Origin: Brachionus manjavacas
Taxonomy: Eukaryota > Rotifera > Eurotatoria > Ploima > Brachionidae
Assembly (NCBI GenBank): GCA_019054805.1
Contig: JAHQIY010000013.1
Coordinates: 1,240,001-1,304,000 of the forward strand
Length of the DNA stretch: 64,000 nucleotides
Direction of reading: 5' to 3'
Below are positions 1 to 14,100 of the stretch, piece by piece. A model generated the notes under the pieces. The model did not search any database, was not told the origin of the DNA, and saw only the letters and a list, made by a program, of their open reading frames with translations. How positions within the stretch are numbered: position 1 is the first letter of the stretch; every line of letters starts with the position of its first letter. The position numbers were made by a program, and so were the translations under genes.

Positions 1-2126
1 TTTAATTTTCTTAATTTTTGTTAAGTCTAAATTAAATTTTTTTATATAAAAAGTTTTGTTAAATTCAGTCAATAAGAACAATATTTTTTTACTTTTCAAA
101 TTTTGAACATTCTTTTTGAACACTACTATGTCCTAGATCCATAGCTAACTCTAAACTCTAGGCTGTAAATGCTTAATACCCATAGTTAAGCTTGCATGAT
201 CTATATGACACCATTGTTAGTCGCTTTTTTTGTCAATTTTTCTCTTTTTTGGCAAAGTTTAGGATATATTTCTATAAAATAAAAACATGAAATAAGAAAA
301 TAACCGAATTTTCTTAAGAGAAAATTAGGGGAATTTTTATTTTATGAATTTTTTTACATTTATGAGTCAATAATTTAAATCACCTTTTTGAACCATAATT
401 AGACTCATCTTTCATAATCAACCTAAATTTATCTGATTTGCAATAAGTGCTTTTATCGACTACAATATCTTATTTAAATTGTAGCACTCTTTTTTTTCTT
501 TTTTTTTTCTTTTATCTTATTTTACTTATTTTTAATTTTATTTTTTTTGTTTTTTTTTATTCTGAAGGAGCATTAGCTCGGTACAGATTAACAAATAAAT
601 AAAATACCATTTATATATTGCTTAAAATAGATAAACTATTTAGCATGAGTTTGAAACAGGAAAGAGTTCCACAAATCTGGTAAAAAGCATGTATTTTTAT
701 GATACCAGGAGCCTTATAACTATTGTCCAATGAGTATGACAAGTTGTTTTGAAAAGTAACTTGAACGTATTATTTACACTAAAGTATATAATTTTCTTGA
801 GAAAAATAGCTTACTTATTGACGAGCGATCGGGGTTTAGAAAACATAGGCGCACTTCGAACAATCTTTTTATTGATTCAAAAAGTTAAGGAGTCTTTTAA
901 TAGAAAAAAAAAAAGTTTGTTCCTCATTTTTTGATGTTTATAAAGATATATTTTGATAGAGTTGGGTACAATGGTTAATGAGTTAGTAGACCGATATAAC
1001 TCAAGGTTTAACTAAGTTAAATATCTCTCAAATAAGAAATAGGGTCTACCCCCAAATTTTTACGGAACTCCTTAAAAATTCTTAATAGGATCAATTTTAG
1101 ATTATTCTTTTCCTTGTTTAAATTCATTTCCAAAAACTAACAGCAAAAAAAACAAAACTCATCAGTAGGATCTATCTAAATCTTAAATTTAATGATACTT
1201 CCTCCAAAATTTGCATCACGAAGCCTATTAAATTTAATTTACACAGATTTTGTTTCTAAATTTGAATTAAAAACAAATATTAAATTCAAAATTTTAATAT
1301 TGAATTAAAATTTTGAATTTAAAAAAATTTCAGGCTTTTTGGAACTTAAATAGCTTGTTGTTAAATTTTTTCAAATGACTATTAAATCAATATCTCTTTT
1401 TAATTTTTATAAATATTTTTATTTTTTATACTTTAAATATATATATATATATGTATTTGTTTAATAATCAATTAAATAAATGAAGTGTTAATCGGTCTCA
1501 TGAGGCATGGGCACTAGCCTGTTGATTAACCTTGAAATTGATTGAACATTCATTCTTCTATTTTTAATTTTCTTCTTTTATTCTTTTTAAAGTTTTATTG
1601 TATTTTACTTTTTATTTAAGTTTAATTTTGAATTTTTTATCAATACCATTTAATTATTACATTTTTCTTCTTAAATTTTACTCTTACTTTTTAACTGGAA
1701 TTAAAAGATGTTAATTCGAATCAAACTTATAAATAAATAAAGCTAAAGTTTTTAGTTTGATTAAAAAGGAGACGAATTTAGCTTTTTTTTATATCCATAC
1801 TAAAAACTCTAAATCATAAATTAAAAATTTATTTAATTGCAAAAAATATTTTTTAATAAATAAAAATAATAATAATAATAATTTGCTAATATCTGTTTTT
1901 GGCTGAAGGAAAACTTCTATCAATTTTGACATTTTTCAGAACTAATTCAATTGTTCTGTGTGATTTAATTTTAAAATTTTAATTTTAAAATTTTGAAATT
2001 TTGTTCATTTGTGTTTCTGGTTTTGAGAAAAATTAATTTTTGAAAACAAAAAAATTTCTAATGATGCAATAAATTAAAATTTTAATTGAACTTTAAAAAA
2101 AAAAACCTTAAAATATTTTAATTTAA
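1..2126. other. Probable dynein intron with LINE debris; no host exon seen
   Basis: This stretch is AT-rich and shows no exon of the dynein gene that follows. The first dynein exon in the window begins in the middle of the protein, so this is best read as part of an intron at least 2.1 kb long. It holds a LINE reverse transcriptase fragment, a LINE-like 3' tail near 555-610, a (TA)n run near 1437-1452 and a short dispersed repeat at about 1487-1545 whose relative lies near 45190. Confidence 0.6.
640..1015 (+). mobile_element. LINE reverse transcriptase fragment (Jockey/CR1-like)
   Basis: Translated pieces read LLTSDRGLENIGALRTIF, then FLIQKVKESFNRKKKS, then a degenerate FDVYKDIFDRVGYNG. This corresponds to the reverse transcriptase stretch QSGFRK..TSDNLFFLIQK..ESFNRKK..FDISKAFDRVWHEGL, which is clearer in the related copy at about 42490-42660. 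The fragment is short, has lost most of the enzyme and is certainly inactive. A tail-like sequence (TTCTGAAGGAGCATTAGCTC, then AATAAATAAA) lies just upstream at 557-605 and resembles the end of the 42.9-kb copy. Confidence 0.6.
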
Positions 2127-5100
2127 GATGTCGTCGTTTGCCAAAGGCTCTCAAAGACTGGCAAGCTTTTGAAGACCTGAAGAAAAAGATTGATGACTTC
2201 AATGAATGCTGTCCTTTACTTGAGTTGATGACCAATAAAGCCATGAAAAAAAGGCATTGGGACCGTATATCCGATCTAACAAAGCATCCCATAGATATCG
2301 AAAATGACGAGCTCAAATTGCGCAATATAATGGAAGCAAGCTTGCTAAACTACAAGGAAGAAATCGAAGATATTTGCATAGCAGCAGTGAAGGAGCGCGA
2401 CATCGAAGCCAAAGTAAAGCAGGTTTCTCAAGACTGGGCCAACCAAGAATTTTCATTTGCTCAATTCAAAAATCGAGGTGAGCTCTTGCTCAAAGGCGAC
2501 AGAGTAACCGAGCTAATGGCATCTTTGGAAGAATCTCTAATGGTTCTGAGCTCGCTCATGAGCAATAGATACAATGCGCCTTTTAAAAGACAAATTCAAC
2601 AATGGGTCAAAAATTTATCCGACACCAACGAAATACTGGAGAATTGGATGCAAGTGCAAAATCTATGGATCTACTTGGAAGCAGTGTTTGTTGGCGGTGA
2701 TATTGCAAAACAGCTACCAGCTGAAGCAAAGCGGTTCAGCGGAATCGACAAAAGCTGGAACAGAATAATGACCAAGGCCCATGAGACCACAAACGTGGTT
2801 CAATGCTGCGTAAGCGATGAGACCCTAGCGCAACTCTTGCCTCACTTGCTAGAACAACTAGAGCTGTGCCAAAAATCTTTGACTGGATACCTTGAGAAAA
2901 AGCGTCTACTATTCCCGCGTTTTTTCTTTGTATCAGACCCAGCACTGCTGGAAATATTGGGCCAAGCAAGCGATTGTCACACAATACAGGCTCATCTATT
3001 GTCAATTTTTGACAACACAAAATCGGTTACTTTTCACGAAAAAGAATACGACAGAATAATTTCTATTCATTCGAGTGAGGGCGAAACCATAGAGCTAGAA
3101 AAGGCTGTCAAAGCTGACGGCAATGTGGAAGTTTGGCTGATGAATTTGATGCTGCAATCGCAGAAATCAGTTCACGGTGTCATTCGCACTGCTTACATGA
3201 CCGTCTCGGACACCCAAAGCTTTAATCTGCTCGAATTTCTCAACACGTACCCTGCTCAGATCACTCTGCTGGGCATCCAGATCATTTGGACCAGAGATGC
3301 CACCGAGGCGCTCAAAAATGCTCGCTACGACAAAAAAGTAATGCAGCAGACTAATCAGGCTTTTTTGGAGCTGTTGAACACGCTCATTCACCAAACCACC
3401 AACAATTTGAGCAAAGTTGAGCGCACCAAATTCGAAACTTTGATTACCATTCATGTTCACCAGCGCGACATATTCGACGACTTGTGTCGCATGCACATCA
3501 AGTCGCCAGCTGACTTCGAGTGGCTCAAACAAACCAGATTTTACTATGTCGAGGACACAGACAAAATGATGGTCTCTATTACGGACGTGGACTTTATTTA
3601 CCAAAACGAATTTTTGGGCTGCACAGAAAGATTGGTGATAACACCGTTGACCGACCGGTGCTACATTACTTTGGCGCAGGCGATCCACATGTCGATGGGC
3701 GGTGCACCAGCGGGGCCCGCCGGCACAGGCAAAACCGAGACCACCAAGGATATGGGCCGATGCTTGGGAAAGTATGTGGTTGTTTTCAATTGTTCGGACC
3801 AAATGGACTTCAGGGGTCTGGGCCGTATTTACAAGGGCCTGGCTCAGTCGGGCACATGGGGATGCTTTGACGAATTCAATCGCATCGACTTGCCAGTGCT
3901 GTCTGTGGCAGCGCAGCAAATTGCCATTGTTCTTCAGTGCAAAAAAGAACGAAAGAAACAGTTCATTTTCACAGATGGCGACTTGGTCGAAATGAACACC
4001 GAATTCGGCATCTTTTTGACCATGAACCCCGGCTACGCAGGCCGCCAAGAGTTGCCCGAAAATTTGAAGATAAATTTTCGCACTGTGGCCATGATGGTGC
4101 CCGACAGACTTCCCATAATCAGAGTCAAAATGGCCGCGTGCGGTTTTCTCGACAACATTGTGCTGGCCCGCAAGTTCTACACCTTGTACAAACTGTGCGA
4201 AGAGCAGCTAAGCAAACAAGTTCATTACGACTTTGGTCTGAGAAATATCCTGTCGGTTCTGAGAACCTTGGGAACAGTGAAAAGAGCCAATCCGGACGAC
4301 AGCGAGCAAACAATTGTGATGAGAGTGCTGAGAGACATGAACTTGTCCAAGCTTATTGACGAAGATGAGCCGCTATTCAAGTCGCTGATTGACGACCTCT
4401 TTCCGGGAATAACTCTGGAAAAAGCGGGATATCCTGGACTGGAATCGGCGATTAGAGACCAAATTGAGGCGAGCGGCTTGATCAACCATCCACCGTGGAC
4501 TCTCAAGCTAATTCAATTGTACGAGACTCAGCTGGTCAGACATGGCATGATGGCGCTGGGGCCCTCTGGTGCCGGCAAAACGTGCTGCATACAAGTTCTC
4601 ATGAAATCGATGAGCGAGCCTCACAGAGAAATGAGAATGAATCCAAAGGCCATTACTGCTCCGCAAATGTTCGGAAGATTGGACGTGGCAACCAACGACT
4701 GGACCGATGGCATTTTCTCGACCTTGTGGCGAAGAACTTTGAAAACAAAAAAAGGCGAACACGTGTGGATTGTTCTGGACGGACCGGTGGACGCCATTTG
4801 GATCGAAAATTTGAACTCTGTCCTTGACGACAACAAGACATTGACTTTGGCCAACGGAGACCGCATTCCCATGGCTGCCAATTGTAAGATCATTTTCGAG
4901 CCGCACAACATCGACAACGCCTCGCCGGCCACTGTGTCCAGAAACGGAATGGTCTACATGAGCAGTTCGGGCTTGAACTATGCTCCCATAGTCAAGGGAT
5001 GGATCACTCGCGAACGACAGCCCCAAGAAGGAGACATTCTGATGCCACTCTTCGAGGCCAGCTTTTCTCACATTTACAATTTTTTCAGCACTGCTCTGGT

Positions 5101-8100
5101 CCCCAAAATGGACATTCTCGAGTGCATGATTGCCACTCAAAGTTGCAAAATTTTGTCCGGAATGCTGCCGCCCAAGGCCAACAAGGAATCACTGTCCAGG
5201 TCTCATTTGGAAAAGTTGTACATTTTTGCCACAATGTGGAGCTTTGGCGCTTTTCTCGAATTGGACGACAGGAAAAAGCTGCAAGAGTTTTTGATCAACA
5301 GCAGTGACTTCAAGCTAGATGTGCCCCAATTAACTCATGGCTCAGACGAGACCATTTTTGACTTTTATGTCGACGAGTCAGGTCAATGGGAGCATTGGAA
5401 TAGCAAAGTAGAAGAGTATGTCTATCCGACTGACCACACTCCCGAATACGGCTCCATTTTGGTTCCCAATGTTGACAATGTTCGAACAGACTTTCTGATC
5501 AGAACAATTGCCAAGCAAAACAAGGCCGTTTTGCTGATCGGCGAACAAGGCACAGCCAAGACTGTGATCATCAAAGGATTTATGGAAAAATTCAATGCCG
5601 ACGACCATGTGCACAAATCGCTCAATTTCTCGTCTGCCACAACGCCCAACATGTTCCAGAGGATTTGTGAAAGCTATGTTGAGAAACGCGTCGGCACCAC
5701 ATACGGTCCGCCTAATGGAAAAAAAACCCTCACCATCTTTATTGACGACATAAATATGCCGGTAATAAACGAATGGGGCGATCAAATAACCAACGAAATT
5801 GTGAGACAACTGATGGAAAACAAGGGATTTTACAACTTGGAAAAGCCTGGCGAGTTTACCAATGTTGTTGATGTTCAATTTTTGGCAGCTATGATCCAGC
5901 CTGGCGGTGGTCGCAATGATATACCGCAGCGATTGAAACGCCAATTTGCTATTTTCAATTGCACACTGCCTTCTAACACCAGCATTGACAAAATATTTTC
6001 CTTAATTGGTCTTGGTCACTATTGTTCGGAGAGAAATTTCAATGATCCTGTTCGTGAATTAGTAAAAAAACTAATTCCAGCTACTCGTAGATTGTGGCAA
6101 TTGACCAAGGTAAGACAAGCTAGTTAAGCTATCAATTGATCAAGTTTTTTTCATACTACCGGTCTTAGCTTGATTTTTTTTTGTTATAAAAAAAGTTTGA
6201 AATTTCAAACTCAAGAACTATGCTGCTTATTGAGGATTGAAGACTTTCTATCCATAAAAAATACAGTTTTCTATCATTTAATAAAAACAAAAATTTGTGT
6301 TTAAATTTCAAAATTAAAAAAAATTCAATTTTTTTTTATTTTTGGAAGTTTGTTTTTTTGCCAAAGACGCAACTTTTTTGTAATGCAATTTTTATTTGAA
6401 TTCACAGTATTGTGAAAAAGTTAACAAACTCATGTTTAATTTTTAATTATCTTTATTTTAAAAATAACATACTCAAAAATCCATGATAAGTTTATAAAAT
6501 GCCAATTGAACCACTTCCTTGCTTCATGCATTTTACAAAGCATTCTATATTAAAGTTTTCTGATCACATTCTTCTCAAAACCTCGATGCTCATTTCATCA
6601 CTGAACATTATTTGTCTTCATTTAGTCTAAACACGAGAAGACCCGATAGATTTTTTAGAATATTAAAAGTTAAATAAAAAAGAAACCCAGCAAAAAAATC
6701 GAAATTTTTTCCCTAAATTAATATAAAAAAATAAAATGCATTTTAAGAAAGATTTTGATTGTAATAGCATTAAAAAAAAATATAAGCATAAAGATCCATA
6801 AAGTTTTTAAGACTTTTCAAAAATTTTTTAATTTTTTTCACTAATTTTGTCCTTAAATTCAGTAATTTTTTAAATATTTTAATTAATTAATTATTTCTTT
6901 ATTCATAATAACAAAGAATTGACTAGTAAAAGATAAAAAAGTAGTTTTTTTTATTTTAAAAAATTTTGAATTTTTAAAGACTTTTCGGTCTTAATGGTTA
7001 AATAAAATTGTATTTTAATTCATTATTTCAAATTGATAATTAAAAATTTAAAATATTAAAAAAAAGGGAATTTTTTTTCTCATTTCAATTGAAAAAAAAT
7101 ACCAGAAGACCAAAAATGACTTGGAGGGGCATTGTGAATTTTGGAACAAAGAGCAAACAATAAAATTCAAATTGAAATAGCTTTTTTTAGTTTAGGTCTA
7201 CAACTCGTTCAACAAAATGTACCAGCTTTGTGTCCTCCAAATTAAGTAAAAACCCTGCAAGTCTGCAAAGCACTATATATATCAGCTAATGATTAAAATT
7301 AAATTGCGGAGTTATTGTAGAAACTTAATTTGAATTATACAAAGCTGGTTCATTTTGTAGAAAGAGTTTTAGACCTAAACTAAAAAAATTTGCTTCAATT
7401 TAAAATTTTTTTGTTGTTGTTTGTTCCAAAATCAAAATGCCCCTGGAGGAGAACAATTTTAAGAGAGTTTAAGAGAGGAACATTTCGCCAAGGACAGGGA
7501 AGAATGAAGGGGACATGTGGGAAAATGCTCCACGGGTAGTTAAAGTTAGAAGAAGAAAATAATGTGTATGAATTTGTTAGAATATGTAGATTGGAATTTA
7601 ATTTTTACAGAATCAATTTTGAGCCTTTAGAAAAAAAATTTTTGAATTCTTGAATTTTAGTTCTGTTTAGCCAAAATTAAATGGTCACCTTCTATCTAAA
7701 TTCAGCATAGTTTTTAGTGCAAGAGATAAAGAATTTTAATACTTGTTTAAAAAAGGTGAAAATGCTTCCAACTCCAGCAAAATTTCATTACGTCTTTAAT
7801 CTGAGAGATTTAAGTCGTATATGGCAAGGAATGATAAATACAATATCTTCAGTTGTGAATTCAGAGAAAATATTACTCTCTTTGTGGAAACATGAATGCA
7901 GTCGAGTAATATCGGATAGGTAATTTGATTGAATGCTTTTTTTTTTTAAAACAAAAATATTCCAACTCTGTTAACATTGAGGGTTATGAAAAATTTTTTA
8001 TCAGGTTCGCGACTTATGATGACATTAATTGGTTCGAAAAGACAATTAAACGTGTTGCAGAAGAAGAGCTCGGCGAAAAGTACGCCGAGGTATTGAACAC

Positions 8101-11100
8101 ATCGCGTTATTTTGTTGACTTTATGAGGTAATTTTACTTTGAAATTGAAGCCCAATATCTTCAAGGTTAGGTTGCACGAACAGAGTTTGAATCACTAACT
8201 TACTAACACTCTAAACTAACATTTTTTTTTAAATAAAATTGAATAGATTTGTTAACCAAGAAGATAATTTATGGTTTAATAAAACTATCGAGAGGCTAAT
8301 CGAGGATGAAATACACCCCGATTGTCCCGATAGTATTAAAAAATCAACACCTATTTTCTGGTCCTTTTTAAAGTATTGGTTTGAAAACACACACTTTACA
8401 ATTTAGCTGGCTTCAAATTTTTTTTTTTAATTATTTACTAATCTATTAACTAACTAACAATTTTAACTAATAATTTAGAGATGCTCCAAAAAAACGAAAA
8501 AAAAAGTGCTTAATGCTTATTTTTAAATTATTGCTTATTTTCCCCTGCAATCATTTTCCTTATCATCCATCATAAATTTGCTTATATGACCCAGAGCTTC
8601 AATTTATTTGAATATATTTTTTTGTTTCTGAAAATGTAAATTCTATATTTGCAAGGGATGCACCAGAAGCAACTGGAGAAGAACCCGAAGATACCGATTT
8701 GGACATGCCCAAGATTTACGAACCGGTAAATTCTTGCTTTTTTTTCAAAATTAAGTAAAATCTTTTGTGTCTGATATAGGTCGATTCTTTGGAACAACTG
8801 GAAGAGAGACTCAAAATGTTCATGGGAATGTATAATGAAAGTATTCGTGGTTCTGGAATGGACTTGGTGTTTTTCCGTGATGCCATGCTCCATCTGGTTC
8901 GAATATCTCGCATAATCCGAACTCCGAGGGGCAATGCCTTACTGGTCGGTGTAGGTGGCAGCGGAAAACAATCGCTTACCAAACTAGCTGCTTTCATCGC
9001 AGGACAAAAAGCCTTCCAAATTACACTCACTAGGTAAATTCTTTAAATTCTTAAACTAATTTCTTTACCAAACTTGATCAAAAAATATTCCCAAATACCA
9101 AAAATTAAACACATTACTAATTACCAAATACCAAATCTAGGGCAAAGTAATAAATTAAAAATTATAAACAAGACATTAAGCTTTAAATGTTCAAGCATGC
9201 AGGCTCTAAATGTTTGCTTCCGTCTAAATTTGATCTATGTTTTAATTAGCTACTTTTAAGATCCTACAATGCATCCAACTTGATGGAAGATTTGAAAATT
9301 CTTTACCGAACAGCAGGTCAACAAGGCAAAGGAATAACATTCATTTTCACAGATCAAGATATCAAAGAAGAAGCATTTCTGGAGTATATCAACAATGTGC
9401 TGTCAAGTGGAGTTGTTGCTGGTCTGTTTGCAAAAGATGAAATAGATGAGATTTGTAATGAGCTGGTGCCTGTCATGAAAAAAGAATACCCGAAAAGAAC
9501 GCCAACAAACGAGAATCTTTACGAGTACTTTTTGTCTAGAACTCGTCAAAATTTACATGTTGTTCTGTGCTTTTCTCCGGTAAATTAAAAAAAAAAAGAA
9601 AAAAAAAAATTTTTTTTTATTCAAAATTTTGCTAAGATTGGTGAAAAATTTAGAAACAGAGCATTGAAATTTCCAGGTTTAATATCAGGCTGTACAATAG
9701 ACTGGTTTCAACGGTGGCCAAGAGACGCCCTGATATCAGTGGCAGATCACTTTTTGTCCAATTTCGGCATTGTTTGTACGCCGGACATCAAAAAACAGCT
9801 TGTTCAATCAATGGGAACTTTGCATGACGAAGTGGCTGACACATGCGTCAACTATTTTGCCAAATATCGCCGATCAGCTCATGTGACACCCAAGTCCTAT
9901 TTGTCATTTTTGAATGGATACAAAACAATTTACAGTCAAAAGCATGCCGAAATCGAGAATTTAGCATCTAGAATGAATATAGGCCTTGAAAAGCTTGTCG
10001 AAGCGGGTGAATCTGTTGCCGAACTAAAAAAAGAACTCGCTGTCAAAGAGCAAGATTTGGCCGTGGCTAATGACAAAGCCGATAAAGTATTGAAGGAAGT
10101 TGCCAAGAAAAAAGAAGCAGCTGAGAAAATAAAGCTGCAAGTGCAAAAAGTGAAAGACAAGGCACAAGCTATTGTGGACGAAATAGAATCGGACAAAGCT
10201 TTGGCCGAAGAAAAATTGGAAGAGGCTAAACCAGCATTGTTGGCCGCCGAAGAAGCCCTCAAAACCATAAAACCTTCAGACATTGCTACTGTCCGTAAAC
10301 TGGGACGGCCTCCACATCTAATCATGAGAGTAATGGACTGTGTCCTGTTGTTGTTTCAAGCTAAAATGGAGCCTTCTTCAGTCGATCCTGATCCAGAACG
10401 GGCTTGTCTCAAGCCTTCTTGGAGCGAATCGCTCAAGCTGATGGCAGGTAGTTTGTTGCAGTCTTTGCTCGATTTCAAAAAAGACATGATTAACGAGGAA
10501 ACTGTTGAGCTAATGGAGCCTTATTTAAGAGCGCCGGATTATGACTTGGAATCGTGTCGAAAAGTAAGTGGAAGTGTGTCGGGTTTGCTTTCGTGGACAA
10601 TTGCTATGACAAAATTTTTTACCATCAACAAAGAAGTTCTTCCACTGAAAGATAATTTGGTTGTTCAAGAAAGTCGCCTGCAAGCTGCCAACAATGATTT
10701 GGCCAAGGCTCAGGCACAGTTGGACGAAAAAGAAAGCGAATTGGCCGAAGCCATGGGAGAGTATAATGCAGCGATGTCAGAAAAACAGCGTTTGATGGAC
10801 GACGCCGAAAATTGTAGAAAAAAAATGGTCGCTGCATCTGCACTCATCAATGGACTGGCAAACGAGAAGGAAAGATGGACTGAGCAAAGCAAGGAATTCA
10901 AGGCTCAAATTGGAAGACTTGTGGGAGATATTTTGCTATGTACTGGATTTTTGTCTTATCAAGGACCGTTTAATCAGGATTTTAGAAATTTGATGAGCAA
11001 AGATTGGCAGAAATTGCTAAAAGATCGACGCATACCTTACTCTTCGTCCATAAATGTTGTCGATTATCTCACGGATTCGACAACTATTGGTGAATGGCGC

Positions 11101-14100
11101 TTACAAGGATTGCCAAATGACGATCTTTCAATTCAGAATGCAATAATTGTCACCAAATCATCTAGATATGCACTATTGGTTGATCCACAAGGTCAAGGAA
11201 AAGCTTGGATCAAGAACAAAGAAGCGCAGAACGACTTACAAGTAAATATTCTCATTATAGTTTATTATTTATTTATTTATTGGGTTTGGCTTTATAGAAG
11301 TAATTGAACTTCTTTATAGGCAGCATTTTAGAAGTAAAAATAAAACCAAATTAATAAATTTAAGTTTAAAAAATTTTAAATGAGATATGTTTAAACAAAA
11401 ATAGGAAAAAAATTTAGATAGTTTCTAAATAAGTCTTTAAGAGAAATTATAATTTTTTTTTTAACTTACAAGTAAATACTCTCAATGAAGTTTAATTTTA
11501 TCAATCATTATCATGATCATTTTCATTAATCACTAAATAAAGCAATTGGCTTTAGATTTGATCAAAGTTCATAGATCAACTAGAATTAATTTAATAAAAA
11601 TAATAATTTTTGCCAAACAAATTAAAATATGTGGATTAATAGCATACTTCTTTATGCATACCAACTACCTCTTTAATACACCTGATTCAGTTGATTCATC
11701 TTTTTCTTTTTAGATTTTTTGCTAAAAAAAACTTGGGCAAATGGCAAATTTTAATAAATTTTTTAGTAAATGATATGGAAATTTTCAATTTTAATAAGTT
11801 TAAAAGAATATGGTCAATGTAAAAATTTTGCTTTTATAAAAAAAAATTCTCCTTTAATAAAATAAATGTTTCTATCAAATTCAGTATGTGATCTTGAATT
11901 TTTCTTGTAAGAAATTGAAAGATTTTTTTTTAATATATTTCCTGAAAAATTCTAATTAATATCTTGAATGACTGAAAAAAAATATCAGATAAGACTTTTT
12001 AATATTCCTTTGGAAAATCTTTAGTTAATTATTTATTAATAAGATCTTGCTTAAAATTTTAAAATTTAGATCTTATAAGAATTAATTTAATGTCATGTGA
12101 AGAACTTGTTTGAAAATCTAAATTTTTTGTTGATTCTTATTTTTTTCTTAATAAAATAGAGAATGAAATTTCTTTAATAAGATTCTTGAAAAATCTTGAA
12201 CAATTTTACAAGATTTCAAATCTCATGGGCAGTAAAACCTCCAATAAATACTCTTGTCCATGTTACTGTCAATTTGTAAAATGACTTGACAAAAAATAAA
12301 ATTTTACTTTTTAAACCAAGCTTTTAGAAAAAATTATTAAACTAGTCTTTAATCCTTTACCAAAGTTAACTGGTAAAGTTTGAATCTTTTTTCCACAAAA
12401 TATTATTTATTTAAATATTAGTAAAAATTAAAATTTTATAAAAATTTATTAATAATTTAGGTTATCACAATTTTTTCAATGAAAAATCTTCCCATGGCTT
12501 TCAAGCCAAGCTTGAACTCAGCTTTTTGAAAAGAACATCTCATAGTGCACATTCGAAAGCAAGAAATCACCTATAGAAATTTCTAAATATGTCCGAAAGA
12601 ATTCACTCAGACTCTCTTATGAGAATGTATTCTATTTTTTTTTCTGAAATCGTATTATTTGCCAAGTCATTTTACAAATTGACAGTGACATCCATATCAG
12701 TGAAAATGAGAGCTTACCTTCTTTTAATCAGATTTCAAAATTTGAAATTTATTTTGCTAAATTCCAATGTTGAAAGATTTTAGATTTTGAACTTTTTATT
12801 AAAATCTGTAAAAATTAATTAAATCAAAAAAGAAGAAAGCTAATGCAAAAAATTCATTATAATGAAGGAATATAATACTTGGTTCTTTAATTGATTTGGC
12901 TTTGCGGCTTTTTTTTACAAATATGGTTTAGAACAAAAATTTTTATTAACAAAAAATCTTAAATTTATCTATTCGGCTGTTTTACTCAATACATTGGGGT
13001 TGTTTCATAATGTTTTGCAAAATTTTTGGACCCATGATAAATTATCAATTCATAATCAAATAAGGTTAAAATCTTACAAACTTACCGAATACAGATACAT
13101 AATAGACATCTAGAACTTAAAAGTTTTAATTTTACCTATTAATCTAAAATTCTCTAGGCCAAAAAAACTATGCTGAAAAGTACAGTCACTTAAACGTCAA
13201 TTATTTTTGGATCTGGAGAATTAAAAATACATAATTTAGTAGGATTCAAAAATCTAAAAAATTAGCTACTCAAAAAAATATTTTAAAAACTTATTTAAAA
13301 CCTGATCAATCATTTCTAGATAAAGAATTATGTTCTTTACAAAGATAATTGAAAAAATTGAAGACTTGTAAATCAAGAGAGACAATTTCATAACTTTTTT
13401 AAAAATCTTTAAGTTGCATTATGTGCAAACTTTGTCTGATATACAAATTTGATAGCCAAATATTTTCTTTTACGTCATTTAAATTCAAGAAAAGACATAG
13501 GGAAGAATTATAAAAACCATAGTAAAATAGTTTTTTAAGTAATACCTTTGAATTTATCACATTTAATTAATTTTCTAAAATCGAAAAACAGAGATACATT
13601 TGTTTATTCTCTTTTCTTAGCTAAAGATGTCTAATTTACTTGGATACTCATGGATAACTTCTTGACAAGAATGACCAGATTTAAGCCATGTTGACAAATT
13701 AAAAAAATATTTGACTAAATCTTATTCTGCAAAAATTTTTTTACCTTCTTTGATTCTGATTTATCATGGAACATAATGCGCAGGTTGGCCACTTTACTGT
13801 GTTTTTGTTTTATCTTAGTCAGCTCCAAAGGTGCGAAAAATTTTTGATTCTTTGTGCAGCCAATTTAGTTTAAATTTTTAATAATGAATTTAAAAGATCT
13901 TTTATCCGCAAAAAAATTTTGATTCTCTTTTAGACTGGTATTTTGGTTTCGGTCGATGAGACTCTTGATGTCATATTTCTCAAGGGTTTCTGTTTCCGTG
14001 ATTTCTTTGGTATATAAAGTTTCGGTCTGAAAATTTGAAAATTAATTTCAAATATAATCTCAAGAGGAAAAAATCAATTTATTAAAAAGCTTTAGTTAAT

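Noticed and set aside
2138-2160. ATGTCGTCG at the start of the first dynein exon as a start codon
   Set aside because: The ATG is out of the dynein frame. In frame the exon begins in the middle of the linker ([11 protein letters not shown]), and it is preceded by an AG acceptor, so it is an internal exon.
3167-4048. Long minus-strand open frame opposite the dynein exon
   Set aside because: It is a shadow of the strongly conserved dynein sequence on the plus strand. Its translation resembles no protein and has no splice context.
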